64,000 bases of DNA, from NCBI GenBank assembly GCA_029721435.1, contig CM056592.1:36219611-36283610 (forward strand), in the 5' to 3' direction. Source of the DNA: Gymnothorax reevesii. Taxonomy: Eukaryota > Chordata > Actinopteri > Anguilliformes > Muraenidae. Numbering within the stretch: the first letter of the stretch is position 1; every line of letters starts with the position of its first letter. Positions 45,415 through 57,012 of the stretch are shown here, piece after piece. Under the pieces are notes generated by a model that saw nothing but the letters and a program-made list of their open reading frames with translations, was not told the origin of the DNA and did not search any database. Made by a program: the position numbers and the translations under genes.

Positions 45415-45526
45415 CGGCCTGAGATATCAAATTTAGGAAACAAGAGTAGCAATTTTCATTTATTTTGAGCCAACGAGGACTAAATGAAAATTACTATTCA
45501 AGTATCATAAATTTGATATCTCAGGC
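45415..45526. repeat. Long imperfect hairpin (110-bp inverted repeat)
   Basis: The arms gcctgagatatcaaattta (45417-45435) and taaatttgatatctcaggc (45508-45526) are perfectly complementary over 19 bp. After a short mismatched region, pairing resumes through 'caattttcattta' and 'taaatgaaaatt'. It could be a small MITE or a microRNA-like precursor. No target-site duplication is clear. Confidence 0.7.
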
Positions 45527-46129
45527 TCACTCACTGCAGGTCCACTATTTATCCCATAAATGTCAGCATTGTAGTATTTGGAAAATTAAAAATAAAACCT
45601 CAGCTTTTTGTAGTTTATGATCTATTCAAGTGAAAGGGGTGAATAATATACTTGCTTGTATGCTAATGCTTTTTGCCAATAAATTAATACGTCAATTCAA
45701 GTTTCAACAATAACAGTGTAACTTATTACTTTAATGGTGAAAAGCGTTAGCATGCTAGCTACCAAATTATACATCCCATTTACTTGAATTGACTGCCAAC
45801 TAGAAGCTAACACTAGCAATGGTTAACCACTGTTTTGTTACCGGCAAGATTGGTAACATTACCGTTGCAAAGATATGAGTTTAATTTGCCAACGAATTGA
45901 ATCTCGCCAATTGCAATCTGAGAAAGCTGTATTACACATATGTAATATCAAAGCTGTATGATATGGCTGTATTAAACCAATTTTTTATTATTTATGGGTT
46001 AAAAAGATACAGTATATCACCTTTTTTGGAATCACAATCTGCAAGGTACCCTTCACAAATCATGGCAAGGCAACGTAAGTCAGAAACAAAATATAAATGA
46101 CACATCTGGTTGCCGGTTACAATAAAGAA
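45527..46129. repeat. Mostly unassigned; relative of the 22170-22300 repeat at 45690-45780
   Basis: 'aatggtgaaaagcgttagc' followed by 'atgctagc' and 'tacatccca' parallels the earlier locus. A short inverted pair gtcaattcaag / cttgaattgac brackets it (about 45691 and 45783). The rest is AT-rich and unassigned. Confidence 0.3.
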
Positions 46130-46620
46130 TTTGCTATTCAATATGGATTCATGGAGACAGGAAGCAGCAAGAACATGTATTCTGTTTCGTGTTTAAGAGG
46201 ACATGTGAGAAATCCCATCTGGACCTCCGCACACAGGAATGTGTCACTCTTGCTGCCCGGCCGACTGTGTCCAGCAGTCTCACCTGACAACCGTAACCAG
46301 CAATATGGCCATCAAAAGTCATCTTCTGTCTGCTGGAATCACGCTCTATATGCAACATCGGGCAGGTGCTGAGACACGGCAATAAGACTCCTGTCAGGGA
46401 GGCCTGAGGATGAATTTTGAAACGAGGTCGCCGAGAGAGACGTGAACATCTTCACATTCCCGGATTCTCAGAGGTAGAGAAGGCATGTCAAGTTTTAGTA
46501 TTCGGCAGAATAATTCTGTCACGCTAAGGGACAGATAGTGTAGTATAAACACATGATGTATATTGTGTAGCAATGGGCCCTCGGTCAAAATATGCAGGCC
46601 ATTCGCTGGGCAAAACATGC
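46130..46620. other. Candidate conserved noncoding block
   Basis: A repeat-free interval of balanced composition, free of simple repeats. Frames on both strands (77-91 codons) resemble no protein family known to me. Regulatory nature is inferred from texture only. Confidence 0.25.
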
Positions 46621-46969
46621 ATTCTGAATATGCAACAACATGAGTGTATCACCAAACATCAGACATGCAGAGGAATTTATATTCCTTTCTGTAATTTCTG
46701 TAAACTTAATCCACTTAGTCATTGGTGCATGTGGAACACCACCTGTGGACCTTTCTGATGTGAAGGCGGCTCACTCTTGGTCTTGTGCCGTGGTTATTAC
46801 CCCGCGCAGGGCTCTTGGGGTCGGGTGGAGTGGCGAGGGGGGCCTGTGATGTCACTGCTGTAGACACCGCCCTGGCACATTGACTATTGCTGCTCGATCT
46901 GGAACACATACATGCCAAACTATAGAACAGGCTGGCTGTATTCCCTGGTAGCTCCACGTACAACAAAAT

Positions 46970-46970
46970 C

Positions 46971-47008
<38 letters not shown>
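46970..47008 (+). repeat. (CA)n microsatellite
   Basis: Nearly pure CA dinucleotides. Confidence 0.9.
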
Positions 47009-47011
<3 letters not shown>

Positions 47012-47659
47012 TCATCCCACAGAGAAATCCATATGCAGTGTATGGACATAATATTGGAAACACCTGTCCCTCAATCTCTCAGTCCATCCACTGAGTCAGC
47101 AGTTCAGGGAGGAATCAGGAAGGTGGAAGTCAGACAGAAATGTTCTACGTTGAGATGTGGCGATTGGCCCAGCTATAGATGGCATTTCACCTACAATGAT
47201 ATGTTGCTTTTCCAGTGCCCATAAATAACTGCTTTACAAAGCTGACAAAATACTCAAATTTTTAGACTGGTTCAACTATGGATCTACTCAATTCAGTGGT
47301 GTTTTTAGAGCATCAGGTTTGTCATTATCAGCAATTATCCCATAAATGGTCCCTCTGTCTCTTATGAAGAAAACGAAATTGCAGCCACAATTCTCACAAT
47401 TCTTATTTGCTGTTGAAATGTGTTGGTCTTATACGTACAAAAGTTTTCATAATTTTGAACACTGTTCTTTTTGCCGTCTAAAAAAAAAAATTGATCTCCT
47501 TGAGCCCGATGCCCCTTACATTCGGGGACTGGCCCCTTTGAGACTGTTAGTATCCCTGTTAGTACAAAAATGGGTAGAAATCCAAACAGAAAAAACAAGA
47601 AAAGCAAGGGCAAGGCAATCTGAAGGTCAGACAAAAATAATTTCAGAAGAAGCAGTGCA
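47009..47659. other. Unassigned; possible transposon word at 47041-47072
   Basis: 'tatggacataatattgg' followed by 'aaacacctg' resembles, from memory, the end of a common fish DNA transposon. A 115-codon frame at 47346-47693 has no recognisable domain. An A10 run lies near 47481. Confidence 0.25.
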
Positions 47660-48025
47660 ACTTTGCAAAATAACCCACGTGCTAGTTAGTTAGTTAGTAA
47701 TATGTACATGGATTAATTAGATTAGTAAACTATGATACAAAAGATAAATGTTAGTATTATTATTTGTGATGTAGGAAAGCAAGGCGAAGGAAGTAAACGA
47801 GAATTGAAGTAATAATATTAAACACCAGAAACCACTGAAATCACCCGGAGCAGGTGAGCACACAGACTGAGAGAACGGACTGAACCAAACTGATCACAAG
47901 AGAATTTCACTGATTACTGAAATGGCATGAACAGAAAACCGGGATGTATAATGAGCAAAAAGAATAAAGAAAAGACCTGGTAACAAACACAGAAATATGG
48001 CAGCAAAACACAGAACCATGACAAC
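47660..48025 (-). mobile_element. Family B LTR fragment
   Basis: Contains 'gaaagcaaggcgaaggaagt', 'ccagaaaccactgaaatcac' and 'aacacagaaccatgac' in the order seen in the 41692-42842 LTR (5' half on the minus strand). The left part is missing, so the copy is truncated. Confidence 0.55.
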
Positions 48026-48654
48026 ACTGAAAAATGATGGATGCAGTTAAATTATAGAGCAGGTAAAGAGTCCACTCTGCTGAGCGTCACCCACTAACAA
48101 GAGCAGATCCCACAGCATGAGGTAAAGGGCCTTTTTTCATATGATAATGGACTACATGGCCAGGATCCAAACTACCCCCAGAGGATTCTCCCGGCTTCGT
48201 CGGTTCAAAGAACTATGACCTACTGTGGACTCTCCAGATCAGAGAGAAGGGGCTTCAGCAGTCATTGCGCCTGCAGACTGCGTGGAAGGTCTGTGCAGCT
48301 CATGCTCATTACATCACGGAAAATTCAGCATCAAAATCAGTTTCTAAACTGTGTAAAGGGCGGATTAAAAGTGAATCCCTCACATGATGGCAAGTGTCGA
48401 AATGTAAATCTCAGCGAAAATGCCAGCATAGGAAAGATATTCAGTGGGCCTTCGACGGAATTATTTCATTTTACTTTTTTTGCTTGAATGAATATGTCAT
48501 AGCTGTTTGCTCTGACTTCGCTAGGTGAGGAATGTTTGTTCTTTGGCAAAAGGGAATGCGGTGCTCAAATAGGTGTATGTTTGCATGCATATATTGACAC
48601 TCTTCCGCTTGGGTGAGCTGGACTTCAACCAAATATAAAATAGTGTTGAAGACA
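48026..48654. other. No feature recognised
   Basis: Unique-looking DNA with no supported gene or repeat. Confidence 0.35.
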
Positions 48655-48998
48655 CTTGTGTGTGTGTTTGTTTGTGTGGGCGCGTGCGGGCACGTGAGTG
48701 TGTGTGTTTATGTGTTTTCTTGGACATGCTACAAATTGAGAACCAAAAGATGTTTGTCTTCCTACAAAGAGAAGACATTATTGGGAAGTGAGGACATTTT
48801 CAAATGTCCTCACAACCGCAAAGGCAAACTGAGACTTATTAGTTAAGGTTTGGGGTAAGGTGAGAATTAGGGATAGGTTTAGGTTAGGGTAACGGTTTGG
48901 GTTAGGCATACATTGCTTATTGTTAAGATTAGGGAAAGGCTGTAGAGACACAAAAAGAATGAATGGAAGTCAACGTAATGTCTTCACAAAGATAAAAG
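48655..48998 (+). repeat. GT-rich and telomere-like (TTAGGG-related) repeat, left part
   Basis: A GT-rich patch (48655-48715) is followed by 'gtgaggacattttcaaatgt' and 'cctcacaa'. Then come degenerate TTAGGG-like units ('ttaggttagggtaacgg', 'gggttaggca'). This ensemble is a common vertebrate dispersed minisatellite. It is cut at 48998 by the miniature LTR element and resumes at 49422. Confidence 0.55.
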
Positions 48999-49421
48999 TG
49001 CGGCAGGCCAAATGAGGACCCGGGCTAGGAATTAAACCCCAAACTCCCGGGTAGGAGTCACACGCACTGACCACATCGCCAACGAGCCAGGCCTGTTGGT
49101 AAGGTAGCCAGGGCGTGTACTTATTAGGAGGTATTTCTAGTGACAGGACCCTTCAACTGTCACCTCTCTTCCCCTCTTTCGGGAGCATGTCCTAATGCTC
49201 CATGCTTTACACATGCAGCCATCCATTATGGATCCCCCAGATCCTACCGATTTCACCAGGATGTGGCAAATGATGTAATATGGAGGGGCACGAACCTCAG
49301 ACTCCCAGGTAAGAGTTACACGCACTGACCACATCGCCAAAGAGCCAGGCTCGTTGGCAAGGTAACCAGGGCGCGCCTTATTAGGAGGGATTTCTAGTGA
49401 CAGGACCCTTCAACTGTCACA
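48999..49421 (-). mobile_element. Miniature LTR retrotransposon (TRIM-like), copy B, uninterrupted
   Basis: On the minus strand, the 5' LTR (49262-49421, 160 bp) begins TGTGACAG and ends TTGCCACA. The interior (49165-49261, 97 bp) carries a diverged primer-binding site. The 3' LTR (48999-49164, 166 bp) ends CCTGCCGCA. A strong polypurine tract, gaaagaggggaagagag, lies just before the 3' LTR. Flanks are taag and aaag. Both LTRs retain the tRNA-like sequence with a B-box-like ggtttaattcc in the 3' copy. It sits inside the GT/TTAGGG repeat, which confirms insertion. No coding capacity. Confidence 0.85.
49241..49258 (-). promoter_or_regulatory. Primer-binding site of copy B
   Basis: On the minus strand TGGTGAAATCGGTAGGAT begins three bases after the 5' LTR, the same spacing as copy A. 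It differs from the tRNA-Ser complement at four positions, two of them C-to-T changes. Confidence 0.6.
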
Positions 49422-49439
49422 TAAGTACAAGGGCGCGCG

Positions 49440-49484
<45 letters not shown>

Positions 49485-49493
49485 TTGTGTTTG
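49422..49493 (+). repeat. GC/GT microsatellite, right part of the split repeat
   Basis: 'taagtacaagggcgcgcgcg' leads into a (GT)n run, the expected continuation of the repeat interrupted at 48998. Confidence 0.7.
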
Positions 49494-50760
49494 TTTTCAA
49501 GCCACTGGCGTTTGTTCTCCAAGACTCCAAAGTTTATGAGGGTAAAGGTGTAGCATGATGAAAGTGGAGTTCTTTTGTTTGTGAGGCCTTTGTGCAATGG
49601 TGACGGAATTCAGAAACAGAATTGAGTCAGTGCAATGTTGATGGTGAATTTCTTCGCGACAGAACTGTGACTTTTTGAGAAAGATACAAACCAACTTTGA
49701 TCTTGTATCACCTTATCACCGAATCAGTGTGAGACGGAGGAACCGACCAGCCTTTGAATTGAGTGACTGAATTTTGCGCAGCATGTCTCCGGAGTATTTT
49801 TTTTCTTTCACAAGTGTATTCAATGATAGATGAAAATTAAAATAATTATCATTGTAATCTCTCTGATAATGGTAATTTCCTGCCCGTGTCATAAATTTAA
49901 TGAGCTGTGTCCCAGAACCTGCTTTTATCAAAATACTTCACCAGCCTTTCTCTCTCAACATCCCAGGACAGGGAATTTGGTGCAGGTGAACTGGGCATAA
50001 ATGTCTGTGTGCGTGTGTGACATGCATGTCGGTATGAAATACTGTGCTTTCATTTGGAAAAGTTTTCTGCAAGAGTTTATGCAAAAGAAAGCCAAAGGCA
50101 GAAACCTTTTTTTTGAAGAAACTGCATTTATTGCTGAAATTTCATTTTATTCATGGTAATTTTGAAAATTAGTTTTCTAAAAAGGACAGACTCAAGAAAC
50201 TGAATGGGGCCATGTATTCGAAAAGAATGGATCAATAGTATACAATAGCTCAAGCAAAGTGGCGTAGCCAGAACTGAAAACTGGGTAAGCCCAGAACATT
50301 GCTTTAACAACAATGATTAGTGGCTTGTTCACAGTCATTTTCTTTTACTAACAATCTTTACAATGATAAATAATAAAAACAAATCCACGGGCAGTTAAAG
50401 ACACAGCTGCTTTTTTAATGAGATCTATGGCAGATTAAATAATAGGCTTAATTCAGTTCAGAAAAATAAACAAGTGAGCTCTGCTGGTGTAAATACACCG
50501 CCATATTGGGGTGGGGCATAGCTATTGCTGTACTAATCAGTGCAGGTCATGAAATGGCTGCTCAACGTAGGTAGGCTGTCATAACCGGCTCACGAGTTTG
50601 CTGCATAAACTACAAAACAATGCTTACAAAAACAAAGTTTATTTTATTGAATAATTACGAAAATATTCTACATTTCACATTGAAGGGCATTTCCTACATC
50701 TCACTTACACCTCTGATAACATCAAAGCCCCCAGAGGTCAATTTTAGCATTGACATTATT
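49494..50760. other. No feature recognised
   Basis: AT-rich DNA with short T and A runs. Nothing supported. Confidence 0.35.
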
Positions 50761-51096
50761 TCACAGAATAGCATCGGCAAATGTGGTTAAATCACACATT
50801 TGATGAATATGATGCTCTAGTATTAGTGCAATAGGGGAGTGACTCCTTCTCAGGTGAGTGTGATCATCAATGTAGGACCCGAATAGACTTTGGCAGCAAA
50901 AAAGTCCATCGACAACAGCATAGTCAGGTGTATTACAGTGTATTATCAGAGGAGGTCTGCAACGCTTCATTCGGGTAAAGCTGAATATCAGGTTTAAACA
51001 AGCATACCTTTGGGATAATGTGTTTTCTGCAATACGACTGCCTCCAAATTGTATTGAGGAAGGAGTATTCATGCCAAGGTATGCCATCACAGACAC
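50761..51096 (-). other. Open frame of 111 codons, unrecognised
   Basis: The frame is longer than chance would favour in this AT-rich context. It has mixed composition (for example GGSRIAENTLSQRYACLNLI), but I recognise no domain. No upstream promoter or clear splice sites are seen. It may be transposon-derived or chance. Confidence 0.15.
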
Positions 51097-51910
51097 ACTG
51101 TGGCAATCAGAGAGTAATCCAAAAAGAATGCGCTTTGAGATATCAATACGTGCACATTAAGACAGATGAAATTGACGACGGAGACAAATATGGGTGTTTC
51201 TAGTTCCTGGGAAAAAGCTTCCTTATAAATTTTTTTTCAAACAGTCTCTTGAGTTCACAGAAAATGGTGTCATAAACTAAACTGAAAAAAAAACACCCAG
51301 TCAGAGGCAATGCGGGGGTTGGAACCACCTTGTTTATGAGTGAGGCCATGGGAGAATGGAGAACTGAAACAACTAAGAGTTGTACAGGCTCCCGGAAAGG
51401 TCACAAACGCTCAAATGACAGTTGTTTATATCTAAAATGTTCGTGCTGGTATCTGTAAACACACACCATCTGAGACCTTAAAGCAGACAAGTAGCAGAGA
51501 AGCAAGCCAGGTCTAAATCTTCTTGGCTCAGGACAGGAAGATCTAAGTAAATGGGCACATTATCGTCAAAATTAGGTGGTACTGCCAAGGAAGCAAGCTG
51601 TCATTAGGTTGGATGATCAAAAAATCGAATCAAAGCCATCAGAGGAATTGCGAAAAATTTAGATTTGGCCAAATGAACAAATGGTTTGTTCTTACGAAGA
51701 AATAACACACTGATGAGTTACGGGCACGGAAAGGCCTGGAAGACCGTAGATAACAGTTGTGGTGGGTAACAAGACAAAAGCCCTCCACCACAGTTGGCCA
51801 GATCGAGCACATTCCCCATGACTCAATGTCAAACATCAAGATAAACTTAAAATATGAAGCTGTGTCTAAGAGTGGTTGCATTGTCTACAAAGGTTCACAT
51901 TAATATATAT
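51097..51910. other. No feature recognised
   Basis: Unique-looking DNA. Nothing supported. Confidence 0.35.
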
Positions 51911-51918
51911 AAAAAATC

Positions 51919-52308
51919 TGTCACACTTTAAGTATTGCTCATAAAGGCTTTATACAGCATGCATAATGCCTTCATAAATGAGACCTGTCTTTATAAATCA
52001 TATATAAGCAAATTTTATGCTTTATAACGGACGAAATAACACATCCTTATTCAGTATCTGATGCCAGATGTGATATAACTTAGTGTCACTTAGCTGTTGG
52101 CTAAATGTCATTAAAGGTGACATTGTCAGCTAAGCGACATTGTCGTCACATCTGGCAGCACATGCTGAATAAGGATGAATTATTTCACCTTTTGCAAAGC
52201 ATGACATTTGCTTCTGCATGATTTATGAAGACATTATGTCTCATTTATGAAGGCATAATACATGCTGTATAAAGCCTTTTTGAGCAACACGTCATCTAAA
52301 GTGTGACC
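51919..52308. mobile_element. hAT-type MITE (GGTCACAC family), copy 1
   Basis: The 390-bp element starts tgtcacactttaag and ends, inverted, ggtcacactttagatg. It is flanked by a perfect 8-bp duplication AAAAAATC (51911-51918 and 52309-52316). The halves are extensively palindromic ('gctcataaaggctttata' and 'tataaagcctttttgagc'). The duplication length assigns it to hAT. Confidence 0.9.
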
Positions 52309-52316
52309 AAAAAATC

Positions 52317-53119
52317 CTTAAATTAAAGCTGAAACTCTATGCATTTAATTTTAAATCCACTATGTTGGAATACAAAATGACAAAATTTGTGCCACAGTCC
52401 AAATAGTTATGGACACGACTGTGGGAAATTCAAGGATCTGTGACATTAAAAGATGACTTCAAATAACTCCAAGACCGCTTGTATAGCAATTGTATGTGAC
52501 TTACAAAAGCACAAAAATGGGAATAATATTTAAAAATAATATATATAAAAAACTTTTCAAGAAAGTGACCAAACCCACGGTAACCACTGAATCGGTATAC
52601 GACATTCATTAAGCCAAAGGCCCCAGAAGGGAGACTGACTCCATTTGTTCAGTGTCATGCCTCTGAGAGAGTGATTCCACTGTGAATGCACTTCAAACTT
52701 CTCAGTTAAGTGAACTGTGACAACAGAAAATATCAAACTATGCAAACCTCTCTCTCAGTCAAGGACAAACATATGGCCCCTCTAATGCCATTTTCCCTGC
52801 AGCCTAAATTAATCTATAATCCACAGCATTTGAGGCTTAGTTTCAGGGCTTTTTCCACCTGATCAACTTCACCAAAATACAAATTATAATTTTATCTCCT
52901 GGCTATAAAATATGAAACTTATATTTAACCAATACCAATATTGGTACTAATAAAGAACATTAAGCAGCTGCAGAACATAACCGATTCTTCGCTGGCTCTG
53001 TTAACATGTAATTTAGGGGGGGCTTAAAACTAACAAGCCTCTGAGCAATTTAAAAGAAATAAAATCAACAAACCTTACTACTGTTTAAAAAAAAAAACGC
53101 AGGACAATAAACCATGCTT
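52317..53119. other. No feature recognised
   Basis: AT-rich DNA with an A10 run near 53087. Nothing supported. Confidence 0.35.
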
Positions 53120-54060
53120 ATAGCTTTCCTATAATTGCTTTGATGACTCCTGTTATCTGATTTCCTGTCCGGGATACTTTTTTATTGAATCGTTGGTAAT
53201 CTTCACTGGACACAGAGAGATTAAAATCATTCTAAAATCCCTGACAACATGTTGATACAGATGGGCTGTACTATCCAACCAGAATAATTAAAATCATAAT
53301 AGCATGCAATTAACACATTATTAAAAGCAACTGTGCAGCCATTGCCAGCCAGATTAGTAATGACACAAGGGAACTAAATTATTAGCAGAACTTGTGCTGT
53401 TCGGAGTTTTATAAAGGGGCAGCTTTTCAAACAAGGCAGGTAAACGACTCCATATTCAACTACACTTCAACCCTAGGATTTTACCCAGCATTTACTTTGT
53501 GGTGAGGAATCTGTTACAGTACACATTTGACCGTTCAATGTAGAAATCCAAGCAATTTGGAAACAATTTCCCCCTCACAGTTAAAGGAAGACAAAATTAC
53601 TGTGCCTAGTATCAGCAACATTACCAGAATAGATAGTGACTGAACTGGGTCATTATCTGTATGCGGATTAAAGGCAGCTTTCCATTTGTTCTGAGTGAGT
53701 GCATCTCCATTGAGTTTGACTATTGTGCTCAGATTTCTATTGATTAAATAATTGCGGGCAAAGTTGTAACAATATATTCTCATTCAGAAATCGTGCTTGA
53801 CGACCTCATTTAAAACAAGGAAGATCAGTCTGTAGTCGCAATAACAGGCAATGAGTTGATCTGCTTGCATGCTTATAGCATTCATATATGATACTTTGCA
53901 TAGCAATTCATTAGCAAAATCAATCAGCTTCATCTAATTAGTCAATCTCAAGAAAATTAATATATCTAATCTAAAGCTGGTTTCTTACAACAGACATTAC
54001 GCAAACAAATTGAAGTCATTTGTATTTCCTTTTTCAGACAGCAATAAAGCAGAATGGACA
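53120..54060. other. Candidate conserved noncoding block, long
   Basis: About 0.9 kb free of recognisable repeats. It is dense in AT cores ('agcatgcaattaacacatta', 'cagattagtaatgac', 'cttcatctaattagtcaatc'). The texture strongly resembles developmental enhancer DNA. No coding signal. Confidence 0.35.
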
Positions 54061-54227
54061 AGTTGAACTTGTCATAAAGCCAGTACACACATGGGTTATC
54101 ATTATCATAAGCGAGCCCAATCTCATTCCGACTCGTCATATAGTGATGTTACCCGACCAAATGTCAATATACAGCGCAAAACGAGGCTTTTGGCGTCTTT
54201 ATTTGGTGCCAGTTTAAAACAAACCCT

Positions 54228-54461
54228 GGTCACACTTTAGATTAAGTGTTGCTCATAAAGGCTTTATTCAGCATTTATAATGCCTTCATAAATTAGACAT
54301 AAAGTCTTCACGATTCATACATAAGCAAATGTCATGCTTTGTAAAGGGTGAAATGACACATCCTTATTCAGCATGTGATGCCAAATGTGACAAACTGACA
54401 AGTCTTGTAGCTAGTGGCTAAATGATGTAAAGGGAGACATTGTCATTGTCACATCTATACG
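54228..54461. mobile_element. hAT-type MITE (GGTCACAC family), truncated copy
   Basis: Starts ggtcacactttagattaagt and follows copy 1 ('gctcataaaggctttattca', 'atccttattcagcatgtgat') through the left half and centre. It breaks off near 'gtcacatctata', so the right terminus is missing. Confidence 0.75.
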
Positions 54462-55439
54462 TCACACTGAACTTGCGGCAGGGCATCGCCACAAAGGACG
54501 AACAACAGCATTTTACTGCATTAAATGAAACGCTTGTTTTGAGGGAAATTACAATTCAGCCCTGAATGTTTACTCCTAGAAATTGAGTTATTTTTCCCGA
54601 CAGCATTATATTCTCATCTAGTGGCAGCTGCTGAGCTGAAAATAGAGGAAGCAGAGAACATCCCTTTCACTTAATGATTGGTCTTGACCCGTTTTCAATT
54701 ATTTTCTAAATTAACATCACGCAAACATAAAAAACACTCAGCCCTATCAGGTGTGGCCAGTTCTCTTCGTTAACGGAAGACTAGACATAAAACGCTTCTT
54801 TTGCGGCAAAATTACATTTCAACCGGCATGATTCAGTCGCGGACACAAGTTTTTAATTTCTTTTTCATTGTTGTAATTTGAACAATCGTGAAGCTCAGGT
54901 TAGATGTGCATTGCAGGATGTGCTGGAAGCAGAAGTGGAAGTTAACAAAGTAATTAATCTTTTTTAATAAAGTAAATAAAGCACTGTATTGGATTTGCTA
55001 ACCTATTTAATTGCAGGAACATTGCATTAAGAAGGAAGCTATGTGCTTATCTGCTGTTGAATTTTCTTATCATTGGAAAAACTTTTCAATCAATGAAAAT
55101 GATTGAAAGGTCAAGACTGCCTATTTGTTAAAAGGAATTTGTTTCTGCCTTGTGTAATTTCAGCTGACCAACCATGATTGTTATCATCATTCATAGTTGT
55201 GTCAATTCTACTTCTTATTCTATTTACACTTTGACCAAGGGCACTTTGATTCCTGTGGAATAACTTTTATCATTTTAATGCGTGACAATACCATTTATAA
55301 TGAAATAAGGCATATTATTGCCGCTATGAAAAGACAGCCTCACACGCAGCACAGTCCAAACTTCAATGCCGTTATGCATAGTGAATGCAGCAATGTATCA
55401 ATGCCATTTTAATAAAGATATGTATATCATGCTGTCATG
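54462..55439. other. No feature recognised
   Basis: Unique-looking DNA. A 71-codon frame at 55197-55412 shows no family signature. Confidence 0.35.
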
Positions 55440-55590
55440 CCTGACAGCATGAATTGGGGGCTGCTTATGATCATTTCATCTTTGTCATGTTTCCGTCTCC
55501 TGCTGTGCACCCAGAAATGTCCCGATTTTGTGTATATATTGTGCGCCCCCAGAGACCTCCTCCATTAGGCTTGTGGTAGCAGTGACTCAC

Positions 55591-55669
55591 CTCCAAATTG
55601 ATTACAAAGTTAAATGGCAGCACGTAGAGAACCGGGTCAAAGAAAACTTCAATTAGACGGATCACCCAA
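55591..55669 (-). CDS. Candidate internal exon, 79 nt, unknown protein
   Basis: On the minus strand a pyrimidine-rich tract ends ttatttcacag at the left edge of the exon, and the exon is followed by a perfect donor GAG|gtgagt. Of the three frames only one is open. It encodes 26 codons beginning WVIRLIEVFFDPVLYV, which are strongly hydrophobic and look like a membrane helix. The exon would start after one base of a split codon and end in phase 0. I cannot identify the protein. No partner exon was found in the window, so any gene would have very large introns. It could also be a conserved element that mimics an exon. Confidence 0.3.
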
Positions 55670-57012
55670 CTGTGAAATAACAAGCTGCATATTAAACACA
55701 GATAAGAAAAGGTGCACAGAATAAATGTCACATAACCGAGACTGATGAGAAGCAAAAAATATATATATATTTTATATATCGCAATTGAACTTGGGCATCC
55801 ATTGCATTTAAGACAATTAGACAAATTACACACCATGCATTGAGCAAAATTAGGTTGAGTTTTTTTAATTCTGCCTATAAATCTATAGGCTCAGTCAATT
55901 GTGAATCTATATAAAACAAGACCTGGATTCAAATTTGTTTCATGTATTCTTAAATTTGGCCCCTCCTAATACAATTACGCTACACTCACATAAACCATTG
56001 ATTTGTTATCTTGTTTCCTGAGCTTTCAGCTGAAAAATGTGAAAAGATACGAATATGTGAATGTATGCCCTGATAGCATCTAGCTATCAAATATTCTAGC
56101 CACTTTCGCGAAGGCGACACCATCAGACTTATGTTTCTATTATACAGCATATTCTCCAGTATTCATAGCTTAGGGGGAGTCTATACTGTCTTTACCTTTG
56201 CTTTGTAATATCTGCATACACAAGGAGTATCTATTGTCATCATAACAATAAGATGCTTAAAATCACGCCATAGGCTGTTAAGGCCAAGTTCATCCCTAAA
56301 TATAAACACTGCGGGCCCGATTTCTCTGCTAAACTGAAGCACAGCCCATTTCTACTTCCACCAAAAGGTGCAGACAAACCTAATAATGTGCACATGATTA
56401 ATGATATTATTCATATAAAAACTGTAGAGTTATAATGATTGTATCATCAATGTTTATTACTTTAAAATGTGATTTTGTTCTTTACCTTGATGCCATGAAT
56501 GCACCCCATAACTTTTTAATATAATCTGTAACAAAATGAATGCTTTACTTGACTCATTTCGACAAAATAAAATCAAGTTAAAGGCAAGTACAATCAGGAA
56601 AACAATGACAAAAAAGTGAATTTGGTGCACCATCCTGCACATCCTTACACATACGCCAGAGGCCTGATATAGGGTGGTAGTATTAGTGATGAAGTTTTCA
56701 CAGCCTTATAAGGTGGACACCACTCGTTCAAGCTGGGCCTCTTGTGGGTATCGCGGCGCCCATGCAAGTATAAGAATGTACACAGAAACCATTCCCCCAG
56801 ACAAACTGAGAGCGACATTGCGTTAGCCCTGGCGTGCATCACATACAATAGGAAGAATAATTGGGCCCATTATGTTCTGTTGCCTTTCATTCTCTCAGTC
56901 TGTTATTCGTCTAATGTCTGCCTTTTCTCAGTATAGCAGGAAATTGTGAGTGAAAAATATTGATTCTGGCAGTTATTCTTGTTATTAAGGCCCACTTGTC
57001 ATCCATGATATA
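55670..57012. other. No gene recognised
   Basis: AT-rich, with a (TA)n patch near 55758-55780. Frames near 56640-56850 show nothing recognisable. Confidence 0.35.

Noticed and set aside
48860..48925. Telomere or interstitial telomeric array
   Set aside because: Only a few diverged TTAGGG-like units are present, mixed with other words. It fits a dispersed minisatellite better.
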